DNA from: Anas platyrhynchos
Lineage: Eukaryota; Chordata; Aves; Anseriformes; Anatidae
Assembly (NCBI RefSeq): GCF_047663525.1
Contig: NC_092612.1
Coordinates: 3,257,501 to 3,321,500, forward strand
Length of the DNA: 64,000 nucleotides
Reading direction: 5' to 3'
Made by a program: the position numbers and the translations under genes. Positions 45,188 to 56,832 of this stretch are shown one piece after another; position 1 is the first letter of the stretch, and the number at the start of each line of letters is the position of its first letter. Under the pieces are notes generated by a model, which had not been told where the DNA came from, searched no databases, and saw only the letters and a program-made list of their open reading frames with translations.

Positions 45188-45678
45188 AGCAAGGATTCCA
45201 GCATACTCCGCATTTTTTATCCTAATTCTTTTCTGGGTGCTTCTCATGTCTTCCTTTTTTTTTTTTTTTTCCTGGTAGTTTCTAAGTTACTTAGATAGCA
45301 TCAGCTGGCTGGGGATCATGTTGTTAGGTTGATCAGTGAAGACAGGAAAGCTATTGCTGAATTGTGTCAGAGCACTAGCTTTAGACCACATAGTTGGAAA
45401 CACATCCATACACCATTCCGGATTAGGTTAAAAGTTTTTTTCTGCTTGCACGTATTCCAGAGCTAGCCATTGTTAATGATCTGTGAACAAACCAGGACCT
45501 ATGGTCCTTCAATCTGAGGGCTTAAGTTTGCTGCATCTAAAGTAAGTTGCGTGTGCACAAAGCACCACAAAATAGCTGACATGCTGCAAATCATCACCTG
45601 TGGTAAAATAAATAAAGTTTCATATAGGCAACAAGTGCCACATCTTTTTTTCTCTTTTAAACTTGCATGTTTCTTTCA
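45188..45678 (+). other. Intron-like spacer in USP42-like copy B
   Basis: Lies between the GTAAGC donor at about 45186 and the TTTCTTTCAG acceptor ending at 45680. AT-rich; a T-run at 45257-45270; nothing else recognised. Confidence 0.4.
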
Positions 45679-45680
45679 GA

Positions 45681-45991
45681 CTTCAGGATTTGTGTTTCTG
45701 TGCTCTCCACTTTGACAATGCCAATCGCAAGCGTAAGCAAAGGAAGAAAAAGGAGAAGAAAAAGAAGAAAAAGGAGAAACACCAGGAAAGTGAAAGGGTC
45801 CTTGGAACACTTAGATCTTTGTTTCCAGAAGATAACGCGGGAGAAGAAGGAAGAATCCCATCCTCCAGATGGCTCTTCATGTGAGCAATGCAGAAGCAAG
45901 GGCAGTAAACAACCTTACAAGGAAAGAAAGCCTTCCAGTGCACGCGGAAGCAAGAAATACAGCTCCATCGCATCCAACGACTATACTAAAG
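45681..45991 (+). pseudogene. USP42-like terminal exon (lysine-rich), disabled
   Basis: After a TTTCAG acceptor the frame joining copy B reads KLQDLCFCALHFDNAN, then a run of Lys/Arg/Glu and KHQESER. This parallels the Lys-rich last exon of USP42 (an acidic/Ser/Asp stretch followed by poly-Lys and RHSRKSE). The frame stops at TGA (45882-45884), while the neighbouring frame continues to a GTAAGT-type donor at 45992. Homology after the Lys run is uncertain. Confidence 0.5.
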
Positions 45992-46020
45992 GTAAGTGGC
46001 AGCAGCGTGTTTGAGGAATT

Positions 46021-46160
46021 CCTTTTCTATTAATGTAGAGACTATTTCAAACAGTATTGAAGTGCTTGGTGACTTACCAGTGTGCAGATTTATTATCAAA
46101 TCCAAAACCCCCGACTTGGTAGACTATTTTTTTCCCAATTTTGAATGAGCACTAGGAAAG
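46021..46160 (+). repeat. Local duplication, unit 1 (partner 47741-47880)
   Basis: 140 bp recurring 1,720 bp downstream at roughly 90% identity by eye with almost no net indel. Non-coding. Confidence 0.85.
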
Positions 46161-46656
46161 AAGGCCTGAAATAAAGAGGTGAAAGGCAAATAGTTTTCAT
46201 TTGGTGTGATGATTAAGTGTCAAAGAAGAGGAAGAGTTGCAAGATCGCTTCTTAAATTCAGTCCAGCCAAGTAGGAAAAGTAAATGTGGACAGCTGTATC
46301 TTGGCAAAGAAGATAGTAGGCAGCAAGGAGGTTTAGCAGTCAAGATGGAAGGTGATGCCATGAGGCTTACAGGCTAGGAATGTTCTAATGAAACCCAGCC
46401 TTCCTAAAGAAGCCTGCCTGAATAATTCCTGTGAATAACAGACTTTGCTCAGCAATTTCCTAACATAGAAATGGTGCTGACTGCTTCTTCAGAGTAACGT
46501 AAGTTAGTGATACTACTGAAATAGTTGTGGTTCAGACGTAGATCTGATTTCTCCTAAGCACGCTGAATTCACAGCTGTTGATCCTCCAGAGGAGGCTTTG
46601 CAATTGAACACCTGGAGAATAGGTAAATTTCCCGCTGTTGTTCTCCTCTCCTCTTG

Positions 46657-46687
<31 letters not shown>

Positions 46688-47157
46688 CCTAGTAGCATAG
46701 GCTTAAGACTCTGAAGAAACGGGCTGCTTTTTTTCATTTCCAACACTGGCTGTTCCTCCTGAGCCCCACCTTTTATTTTGTCAGTCATAGGATATGTGAA
46801 TGTAAATTCTTGGCAGAGAGGTAGAAAACTCTGTTTCAACTGGTGTTTTTTCAGCTATGTGGGGTGACCAAATAGGGTGGTTTTGAATTTTCTGGCTCTT
46901 ATTCAGAGCAGCAGCATGTGGAGGGAGACAGATGCGTTTGCTTTTTTAGTGCAATGGCTTCAGAAGCAAGAGGGGAAAAAACACTTTCTCTGGGAGCTGG
47001 AGAAGGTGTCCTAATCACAGGAGAGGTTTCTAAATGGCATATCCTTTGCGAGTGTTCCTGTAGTCCGGAGGTTTTTGTTTGTTTGTTTGCCTTTGGAAGG
47101 TTTTACTCTTAATCTTCACGTCCTTCAGCAGAAGTGAGAAATGTGATTTTATTTTGT
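46161..47157 (+). other. Non-coding spacer with (GTTTT)n duplicate
   Basis: No gene seen. Contains the GTTTT-repeat segment (46656-46707) that duplicates 42600-42650, and a T/G tract (GTTTGTTTGTTTGC) at about 47077-47090. Confidence 0.5.
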
Positions 47158-47158
47158 G

Positions 47159-47531
47159 CAGTGTCGCGGACCCTCCGAAATCTACTGGGAAGGATGAATA
47201 CCTCGCACAGTACCAATGTGATGACGGTGGAGACAAGGAGAAACCAAGAAGATCAAAAGAACGTGACCTCATTTCAAAAGAAAGCGTTTTGTCCGGCAAA
47301 GAGTCTTCTGAGCCTGGTGAGAAATTGCGGCAAACCTCCTCTCTCAAGTGTGACACTGAATGTAGCTCTAAAAACCTTTCCTCCTCAGCTGTTACAGAGA
47401 GTTGCCAAGGTAGAAAGGACGAGACTAAAAACACTGACAAAAGCATTACCAAAGCAAGAGGGAACATGCTCCTACTGAAGAGAAGGAGAGTCAAAAAGCA
47501 GGTCCTTCCAGTAAGAGAAGGATCACCTTGA
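47159..47531 (+). pseudogene. USP42-like C-terminal fragment, copy C
   Basis: Follows a TTTTGTGCAG acceptor. The frame reads TGKDEYLAQYQCDDGGDKEK, PRRSKERDLISKESV and GRKDETKNTDKSITKARGN, and is hydrophilic and Ser/Lys/Glu-rich. Its end (ACTAAAAACACTGACAAAAG onward, 47425-47510) aligns by eye at roughly 80% with 44336-44455 of copy B, just upstream of the shared USP42-like block. It is therefore probably the preceding part of the same C-terminal region. No core domain; shifted frame relative to B. Confidence 0.45.
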
Positions 47532-47740
47532 ATACAAAAAATACAAATTTGAGCTCTTGATTGGCTTCATGCTGAACTCTGTGCTGTTCTTGTCCTACTC
47601 TTGGTCTCTCCATAGATACTATGGTTTAAATCCAAATAGAATCATGCGATGAGGAAGATCTCACTGCAACAAATTCAACATCTAAAATCAAAGTTTACAT
47701 TTTCTGTGATTTTTCTTCCTGAGCAGAAGTGTGTAGTACT

Positions 47741-47880
47741 CCTTTTCTATTAATGTAGAGAATATTTAAAACAGTCTTGAAGTGCTTGGTTACTTACCAC
47801 TCTGCAGATTTATTATCAAATCAAAAAAACTCCGACTTGGTAGACTATTTTTTTCCCAGTTTTGAATGACCACTAGGAAG
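47741..47880 (+). repeat. Local duplication, unit 2 (partner 46021-46160)
   Basis: See partner. Followed at once by an 18-base copy (47882-47899) of sequence inside ATAD2-like exon 3 (49666-49683). Confidence 0.85.
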
Positions 47881-48891
47881 GAGGTTGTTCCGGCATCAAG
47901 AAAGTCATGTTGAATGTAACAAAATTTACTGAACCAGTAAATAAAAACTATATTTTTCTATTAGTTCCATTGTTTCAACTCTTCTGATGCTTATGGATGG
48001 CATAGATAACAGAGGGGAGATCGTGGTAATTGGAGCTACCAACAGACTGGATTCTATAGATCCTGCTTTACGAAGACCAGGACGCTTTGGCAGAGAGTTC
48101 CTCTTCAACTTGCCAAATAAAGAGGTGAGAACTTAAATTGAATGTTAGTGCTACCATGGCAAAGTCCAACTTTATTGGAAAAAAAAATAATTGACAACTT
48201 GAACAAAAGAGTGATATGTGGAGACACTGCATTGTTCCATGGAGGGCAAATCTGGTACTGGATATATATGGTCAGGATGATACCACCAAGTAGTTAGTTC
48301 TATAATCAAACCTTTCATTCCCAAAGTTGTACCTGTTTGCTTAATTATTTAGTCCACTTGGGTGTTTTTCATCATGAAGTTGTGTTTTTGGTCTCAATCC
48401 TTCACTTATGAATGAATAGGGGACGTGTTTGCATTTGATTGTGCCCCGGATCAGTGGTAGTAGTTTGAGTCATAATTATTTTCTTCTTTATAGTAATTGT
48501 AGCAATTTGAAGCATTGTGCCGGAAGTGCTTTCTGTGAATTTACTGACTGAAAAGCAAATGTGATGAAGTAATGAGACTGTCACAATGAAAGCTTGCTAA
48601 GTTTGAGAGAAGTTTTTTGGACAACAATGTTTCTGGATAAATTTTTCATTACAGTATTTTCCTCTGGGTCATTAGGTCTCGTAGTTTGGAAACTTGTTAT
48701 TGAAGCTATAAATGCCTTTTCTTTCATTGTAGGTTCCTAGAAAAAGTTCAGTATAACAAATAAGAAATATTCAATTTCCTGGTTGAAAATGCAGAATGTA
48801 TTTATTTAATAAATAACTGTAAAATACTTGAAGGTTGAGCAAGTAAGAAAAGCGTATTAATAGATGAGGGGTTTTGAGGGAGGACTGTTTT

Positions 48892-48934
48892 TTTTGTTTG
48901 TTTGTTTGTTTGCTTTTTGGTTTGTTTGTTTCTT
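48892..48934 (+). repeat. (TTTG)n-rich tract
   Basis: Imperfect TTTG tetramers in the pyrimidine-rich part of the first ATAD2-like intron. Confidence 0.85.
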
Positions 48935-49824
48935 GTTGGTATGTTTAAGGAAAACTTGTGACATGCTAAAATGCAATGATTTTGCTTCCAGGCTAGAAAA
49001 GAAATTTTCAAGATTCATACTCGTGACTGGACCCCTAAGCCACCGGACATGTTGCTTGATGAACTAGCTGAGAAATGCATTGGTAAGACTGAAACCAAAA
49101 TGGATTCTTGCTTGTGAGCAAGTTGTAAAGAACCTTAGCTTGTACCAGGCAGTACCCAAGCTCTTGTGCCTTGCTGCACAACTAGTCAACGAGGCAGCTG
49201 GCACGCCTTCATAGCAATCAGAGTTAGATGCTTTCATCTATTTACTCTTTGTTGTTGTTCCTCTTGTTGTCTGAGAACGTTAAGTGGTTCTGGGGCATCT
49301 TCCTCAAGAGTATAGTTTTTGATGAGGAGTCTGCTTCAGCTGCATAAGCGCAGGATATCAGACAGTGCGCAACATGAAACTTCCCTGCAGAGCGGTAGCA
49401 CTTTGAATTCCCTGTTAACCTGTTTGGTTTTGGCATTACAAATTCTTTAAATGTTGCATGTTGTAAACCTGGGCCTTGACTGATGTAACGTTTGATTTTT
49501 GTTTGTTAGGATACTGTGGTGCAGATATCAAATCTTTATGTACTGAAGCTGCGCTGTGCTCTCTACGCCGATGCTATCCTCAGATTTATGCAAGTAGGGA
49601 GAAGTTGCTACTAGACGTTAATTCTATTAAAATAAAAGCAAAGGACTTTTTCATGGCTATGAAGAAGGTTGTTCCGGCATCAAACAGGATCGTGGCTTCA
49701 CCTGGACAAGCACTATCACCCATTTTCAAGCCACTTTTTAAAAGATCAGTAGCGAATATTTTACAAGTTGTGCAGAAGATCTTCCCGCATGCACAGCTTG
49801 CACTAAAGGAGGATTGACAGCAAG

Positions 49825-50762
49825 GTATAACCACAGCATCCACTTCTTTATAATTCTGCTAAAGCAAAAACTTGTGGTTTGTGCAATCAACTTAAACCTT
49901 TCAGACATAATGATGGTAGAATTTTATTATTTGCGTGTGCATGTCTTTCTTTTGGGCATGTCTGGAAGATAACGCATAGGTTTTATTCTGGATTCGAAAC
50001 TGAAATGCCAAATGGAAGCTCTGAATGACTCAATACACAGTAAAGGACGATGCGTTCTCTACTGAAGCATCCTGCTTCTGACGGCAGCTAAGATAATTAG
50101 CATTTGTAGAGGTTGACTTGAGGTTTGAAGTATAAGGCACCTATTTTTCTTTAAAAAATCAAAACTCAGATATTTGGAGGGGAAGCATTTCTAGGTCAAT
50201 GTTTCTAATTCCTTTCTGAAGAATGTCAGGACCAGGATACAAGTATAACTGGTCTAAGCTAAATATTGTTGTAGCTATCATCATTTTTAACCAGTCTCCT
50301 AATTTAAATGTTTGTGGATCGTACTATACATGTGCACGTGAGATCAATTAGCATTGATATTTACTAGATGAATGGAATTCTGTGGCCATCACATCCTTAA
50401 TCCCCGTGCTTTCATTGTGGGAACCTCCTCCAGAAAGAAATGGTCTTGTTTTTTTTTTTTTTTTTTTTTTTAGCTATTTAGCAACTGCAGAAATTGTTCG
50501 TAATCTCCTTTATTCTAAGGGGGAGAAAAAAATCACCAAGAGTAGCGTACCGTATACATACACATCAGTGGGACTTAGTACAGCTTTGTAGGGCCTTGTG
50601 CCATCTCCTTAGATCTGTGGTGGGATGAACTCTAGGAAATAGCTTTCAGTGTGTGCTCTCAAATGAAGAAAGGGTTTTGGCACTGATTTAGAAGCTGTAT
50701 TAATGTAAGAGAACGAGACAAAGGCTATTCAGGAAAGTTAACAAACCTCTTTTGTCTTTCAG
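49825..50762 (+). other. ATAD2-like intron 3
   Basis: Non-coding; contains a T-run of about 22 (50450-50471). No exon or repeat family recognised. Confidence 0.6.
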
Positions 50763-52052
50763 ACCATTTAAATCCTATTTTACAAGATGATATGTTCGAC
50801 AGTGCTGACGATGCATCCTTGGTTTCTGGAGATGAATTAAAAGATGCAATGCCTGACGGACCAGAGAAAAAACGCCTCTGTTTCAGCAGGTAAAGAAAGA
50901 TAGATCCCTGTTATGTTTAAATTCTCAGGACTGCTGAGTCTTTGTAAACAGTTCCAGCTGTTAAAAGTGCGAGGGGTGGTAGACGAAGGGGTAACATCAA
51001 GTTTGTGTGTTGAAGGGGTGCTTGGTATTCACAAGAAGAAAGAGTGAAGGGACTAAAGTTGTAATGAAGTTGCTCTGAATGACCAAATTGAAAAGCCCAG
51101 GCTTCTCTTCCTAAGCCAAAGTGATCCGTAGACTACCAGAACACGTTGACTTAATCCATGGCATTCTTTGAAAGACTCAAGACCACATAAATGTCCTGTC
51201 TGTCCTTTTAGCTAAAAATACCCCAACTTTATGGGTTTGTGTTGCCACCTTTTGCCCTTCTGTTTTCCAGGATTCTTAAACCAATGGTGAATTATGTAGC
51301 GGAAAGAAAACTGAGAAATGGCTTGTTAAAACACCTTGAGAAAAATTTGAATGGTATCTTTGTTCGTTAAGCCACCAAGTTGTGTTAATCTTGTGGTATT
51401 TTAGTATGGAAGTCATGCAAGCCCACAGTTGGAAAGTTAGATCATGTTGTCACAGCTGGATCGGTTATTTTTCTCAGTTTCTATTGCTGTGCTGTCCAGA
51501 AGATTTTCTGTCCTCTAGAGCAAGGCTAAGTCTCTAGCATCTTTGATTTAAGCCAGCAAAGGTAGAGCCTGATTGTAGTGGGGAAACAAATGCTCCTCAC
51601 AAATGTATTTCCTAGTAGTAAAGCAAGATTGCAGGGATATTAATTTGCAGGCTTGGTTTAGTAAAGAATAGGAAACACAAGGGAAGAAGATGAAACAACT
51701 GGAATGACTGAATAACTTAACTGGAAATCTTACATGTATTTAATGTACCGCTACCATTTGGATTATTTGGGGATGGAAAAGAAAGTCTATAGGAAAATTA
51801 CTTGGAACATCTGTGTGTGTCTATTCAGCACCTCATTTATAAACTTGTTTTCTTAACTCTTGTTCTAGGAGTGCTTTCTGCGAACCAACATCATGCCGGC
51901 CCCGTCTGCTAATAGTAGGAAAAGAAGGGTACGGCCAGGTTTCTTACGTGGCACCCGCGGTGTTGCACGCTTTGGAGAAGTTTCCTGTTCACACCCTGGA
52001 CCTTTCTGTTCTGCTTACAAACGTTGCACTGCCAGAAGAGATCTGCGGACAG

Positions 52053-54431
52053 GTACCTTTTTTCTTTTTATTCTCATCGGATTCACTGACTGTATGTAAA
52101 GGATCAATCGAGTTGCAAGTAAGGTGAGCAAAATTCATTGGTAATGGAGGTGGCCTTGTTTTAATGTGCTGGGATGTTTGCTTCTGTCTGAAAATCCCCT
52201 TTTCTTTTAGACAGCACCACAAACAATCTGGATGTTGTACATGTCCACATTTTCCATACCCAATTTTACAGTGATGATGTTGCTAGCAGCTCAGGAAGCT
52301 GGGCGGTGTTGCTAATAAACATCTCTTTGTGGAAAGAAATGCTGCTCATCTCCCTGGGATCCAGAAAGTAGTTCTCATTGCCTCCTAAGACTGTGTGCTC
52401 CCAGTAGATGGCTCTGTATCAGACTGCATGTTGGCTACTTTTTGTAGCCTTCTTCTAAATTATATTAGTAAGGCAATCAAGGTTTGGGGCTTCTGTTTAT
52501 TTTGTTTTCACACGGACATACACAACTTGTGCCGTTGCAGTATGTGCAATAAAAGCATTAACATTCACAAAACGCTTCATTTGCACGCTGATGTGGTTTT
52601 AACTAGAAAAAATGAACAGATTTGGTGTTTTTACTTTTAGGCAGGAAATCCATTTTATTGTTTGGCATCACTACCTTAAAATATTTTTACCTTTAGTGGA
52701 AACATTTGAGAGCCATACAAGTAAGGACAGACATGTTACACGACTGAATACTGATGTGTCCCATAAGAGGGACATTTCCTTTCTTTGTTATGCGAAGATT
52801 GTGGCTGTGGCCATATAGCTACGGTGTCTAGCCACTGCCTGAATATATCCTTCCCATCTTCTGACTAGAGTTCTCCGAATACTGATAATCTGAAATTCCT
52901 TATGTGAAAGGATGCTTGCCACTCTGTTCACATAGTTTCATTTCATGGGGCAGTCAGATGGCTATGTAGCTATGTATTAACAGTTTATTCTACGTGGTTT
53001 AGTTTTCTTACCCAAGCTTTCCTTTTCACTAGCTGATCCGAAATGCTCAGAAGACAGCACCAAGCATAATTTATGTCCCAGATATCCATTTTTGGTGGGA
53101 CAACGTTGGACCTGCCTTGAAATTTACTTTTCTAACTCTACTACGTAACATTCCAGCATTTTCGCCAGTTTTGCTGCTTGCTACGTCTGATGTACGTCAC
53201 TCAGATCTCCCAGAAGAGGTATTTGTCAATACTTTTCTTACTATTTCTTCAGTTTCTTGTAATTTATGAATGCTTTCAGCATCAAAATGCTGTGCTTTCT
53301 TAAATGCCTACTGTTATTACTCAGGCACCCTAACAAATCACTTAAAATTTGCTTAGAGAAAAAGAATACTGTGAAAGCATCTGCTTAAGGTTTTTTCTGA
53401 GTCAAGCAAGTGACTTTCACCCCCTTCTCACGCATGCAAATAATAAATTAATACAATAATTCCGGTTGCTACAAAGTGGTTCAGTCAAGAATATGCAGTG
53501 CTTGAAATGACAAGAGGATGTTTTTACTGAAGAGATTTCTTCTGACAGTCTGCCATTCCATGCTATGTTGGGTAAACTGCTAATAATGCAATTTAGTAGA
53601 GAATTGAAACACTTTGATTAAAAAAAAAATCAGTTTCTTTCTTCATATAGGCCAAAGCTTTCCAAGCTGGAAAGCTAAGTTCCAATTTCTGCTAAAGTAA
53701 CTTTGGAATCCAATTCTAGTTGTATTCCTAAATAAACTGTAGTAAAAGTACATGCAGAACTTCATTGACTTCTGAGAGTTTACATTAAGGGAAGGTGCCC
53801 AAAACAGGAACACGCTGTTCTCATTCCGATTATTTTGTCTCAGTTATTGGGGGAAGAGAACAGGTCTTACCTAGAGGTGTTTATTATCAACTGCTTTGAA
53901 AGTGCTTGAGTTCCCACAGAAGTTTTTGTACAGGTTCTAAATTCCTTCTAAAATAAGTAGTGAAATTCCTTACCTACCTTTTAATACTAGAAATTGAAAA
54001 TGGAGGAAGACGTAGAGGTACTAGCTACTTCAGACACCTTTTGGTACAGAAATAAAAACTCAGCAAAAAGCCCTCACTTGTCTGCTGAAGCCTTTCTCTT
54101 CCCTCTATAGCCATAAAGGTTCTAAGTAAAGGATGCAGCAAGGCAAGTAAATACAAAGGAAGCGATGTTGGATGTGGTGAAAGCCATTACTTTATCAGTG
54201 TAGCGTACAATCCCTTCACCGAGCTTTAATTCTACAGGTGATTCTTAAAGGTGATATTTGAATTTGCCGTGCCAGCCTGTGAAAATGTAGCCTTTTAAGG
54301 CCAGGAAGATAACTTTTTTCAGTTTGTGTTCTTCAGGTTATTATTCATTTTAAAAGGTACTCGTCGTTTTGGAATAGAATATGAGTTTTTGTGGCCTTAC
54401 CTCTGAAATGTCTTTCCTCCTTCTGCTTTAG
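52053..54431 (+). other. ATAD2-like introns 5 and 6
   Basis: AT-rich introns on either side of the exon at 53033-53218. No mobile element or extra exon recognised. Confidence 0.6.
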
Positions 54432-54570
54432 ATCCAAAAATTATTTAATAAGGAATTTGGAGAAGCGTGCAATATTGAGTTGCCTGGTAGGGCAGAGAGA
54501 GCAGCTTTTTTTGAGGACCTAATTCTAAATCAAGTGGCTAAGCCTCCTGTAAAGAAAACAGGTGAGGAGG

Positions 54571-55165
54571 TGTCGTGGTTTAACCCGGCCGGCAGCTAAA
54601 CACCACGCAGCCATTCGCTCACCCTCCCCCCTCCCTCTCTGGGACGGGGGAGAAAAATGGAGAGTGAAGCCCGTGAGTTGAGATAAAGACAGTTTAATAA
54701 GACAGGAAAATAATAATAACAAAAATAATAATAACAATAATAATAATAATGATACAATGGTGATAATACGAAAGTAATAGTATGTACAAACAAGTGATGC
54801 ACAATGCAATTGCTCACCACCCGCTGACCGATGCCCAGCCTAACCCCGAGCAGTCCGGCCCCCTCCCCCCAGCTAGCCACCCCTATATATTGTTTAGCAT
54901 GACGTCAGATGGTATGGAATACCCCTTTGGCTAGTTTGGGTCACCTGTCCTGGGTCTGTCCCCTCCCAGCTCTTACTGCACCCCCAGCCTGCCCGTTGGC
55001 AGGACAGAGCAAAAGGCTGAGATGTCCTTGGCTTAGTATAAGCACTGCTCTGCAACAATTAAAGCATCGGGGTGTTATCAGCACTCTTCTCATCCTAAGC
55101 CAAAACACAGCATTCCACCAGCTACTAGGAAGAAAATTAATTCTGTGCTAACTGAAACCAGGACA
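54571..55165 (+). mobile_element. Solo LTR of an endogenous retrovirus with target-site duplication
   Basis: A 595-bp element with 5' TGTCG and 3' GGACA ends, flanked by perfect 5-bp GGAGG duplications (54566-54570 and 55166-55170). The 5' end carries the TGGTTTAACCCGGCCGGCAG block found in a widespread avian ERV LTR family. An internal AAT/ATA-rich tract (about 54703-54760) and TATATATT motif (54881-54890) follow. No retroviral genes remain. The 5-bp duplication fits ERVL-like elements. It begins nine bases after the donor of exon 54432-54561. Confidence 0.9.
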
Positions 55166-55523
55166 GGAGGATATAAGAAGTACATCTAAAACTTTCCTAT
55201 TTATTTTTGTTTCCTAAATATTTCCTATCTTTGGGATTTGCTTTGGTGGTCATTTTCTGTCAGTAATTTGTCATATGCTTATATTTGAGTACTGTAAATT
55301 GGCTAATTTTTCCTGATTAATTGAAGTTGATCGGACATTGGAAGTCCTGCTTGTAGCACCACCAGCTGAGCCTCAGAAGCCACAAGAGGAAGAAGTAGGG
55401 ATGCTGGAGGGGGAAGAGGAGGATACCTTGCGTGAACTTAGAATTTTCTTGAGGGACGTTACTCACAGACTTGCCACTGACAGACGTTTCAGGGAATTTG
55501 CAAAGCCCGTTGACCCACAGAAG

Positions 55524-56672
55524 GTAAACTAGTGCTGATCTGTGTGTGTCTGTAACTTCTCAGCGTTTGTATTTCTCAGCGTTTTGGGGAAGGTTCAACT
55601 TTGTTTTTAGGGCTGCACTATTAGGATTTTGCAAGAAGCAGAGGCAGTGCTTTTACTTCTGCTGACTCTCAGATGTCTCTTACCGGATTATTCACTGAAA
55701 GCCCTGGTTTCATTCTAAAAAGCCAGTCCAAATGCCAACACAGTCTGCTCGTGAAAAGGCTTTGATATGTAGGCATGTCACAGCACTGAAAAGCACAGAG
55801 ATCTTTCCTTATAATTACAAACAGTACTTACAGGACTACTTTAATGAAGTCTAAAGCCCTTTATTGGACTGTCAGTTCCTGTGGGAACAGGAATAGGAGC
55901 AGCAGTTTGTAAAAATAAGTTTTGAGATCCTGTTCTCTGTTTCATCTGGAACTCCTCAATAGGAATCAACCATAAGTGCAGTGTGTTTTCTTTTTCCTCC
56001 AAAAAAGATCTGCTTAGATCCCTTTTTCTCCTTAATTGATTAGATAAGCCTAAACTAGGGGCATATATTTCAAAGACAGGTGTAACTTGACTATACCTGC
56101 GGATCAGCAAAGGCCTCTTCATGTGGGCATCCACTGGCTTTTCTTCCCCTTTTCTCCTAGGTTCTTGAGCTGTGAAAAATCTAGACAGATACGTATGTCC
56201 TCATCTGAACTAGTCATTAGGCTCCTCTTATGGTCTGAGGGAAGAAATCAGCACCTCTGGGCCTAGTTATCTCATTCTAAAGTAGATGCCTGCAATAGGT
56301 ACTTCACAGGTGCAATTCATGCACCTTTTCCTCAATGTCGACAGCAAAAAGAATGTTGGATGGCTTACTCAGCTTTCACTGTTGTGATTTTCTGAAGCAA
56401 AGTGAAATGAATGTCCCACCCTCAGTGTTTCTTCTCTACCATGTATGTGCTTCTGACCTCCCTACTTCTTGTTGTCCTCTCCTAGCAGCTCTAATGCCAG
56501 TTGAAAGAGCCCTTCCATTTCTGAGAAGCAAACTGGTTAATTTCAGCATCTTCTGATGCATCGCAAATGTTCAGGGTTTTTAGGAAGTTGTTTATTTAAA
56601 GTTTTCAGAATAATTTTGGTAGACAGTGTGCAAGGTTAAGAAAACCTCTGAATGCTTGTATTTGATCTGCAG
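55524..56672 (+). other. ATAD2-like intron before the bromodomain core exon
   Basis: 1.15-kb intron; no mobile element or extra exon recognised. Confidence 0.6.
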
Positions 56673-56832
56673 GTACCTGACTATGCCACAAGGATTAAAG
56701 AGCCGATGGATCTTTCAACAGTTCTGACTCAAATTGACTCGCGCCAGTACCTCACTGCAGGAGACTATCTGAAAGACATCGATCTAATCTGTAACAATGC
56801 CTTAGAGTACTACCCAGATCAAAGGTCTACAA
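56673..56832 (+). other. Bromodomain core exon with Asn-to-Tyr change
   Basis: Exon of the ATAD2-like locus. ATAD2-type bromodomains have NALEYNPD, whose second Asn (N1064 in human ATAD2) hydrogen-bonds acetyl-lysine. Here the codon at 56811-56813 is TAC, giving NALEYYPD. The fold-forming residues around it (PMDLSTV, DYLKDIDLICNNALEY) are kept. Confidence 0.8.

Noticed and set aside
49765-49824. Alternative donor in ATAD2-like exon 3 that would avoid the TGA
   Set aside because: The only nearby GT (after TTACAA, about 49765) is a poor donor and would not keep the family length and phase.
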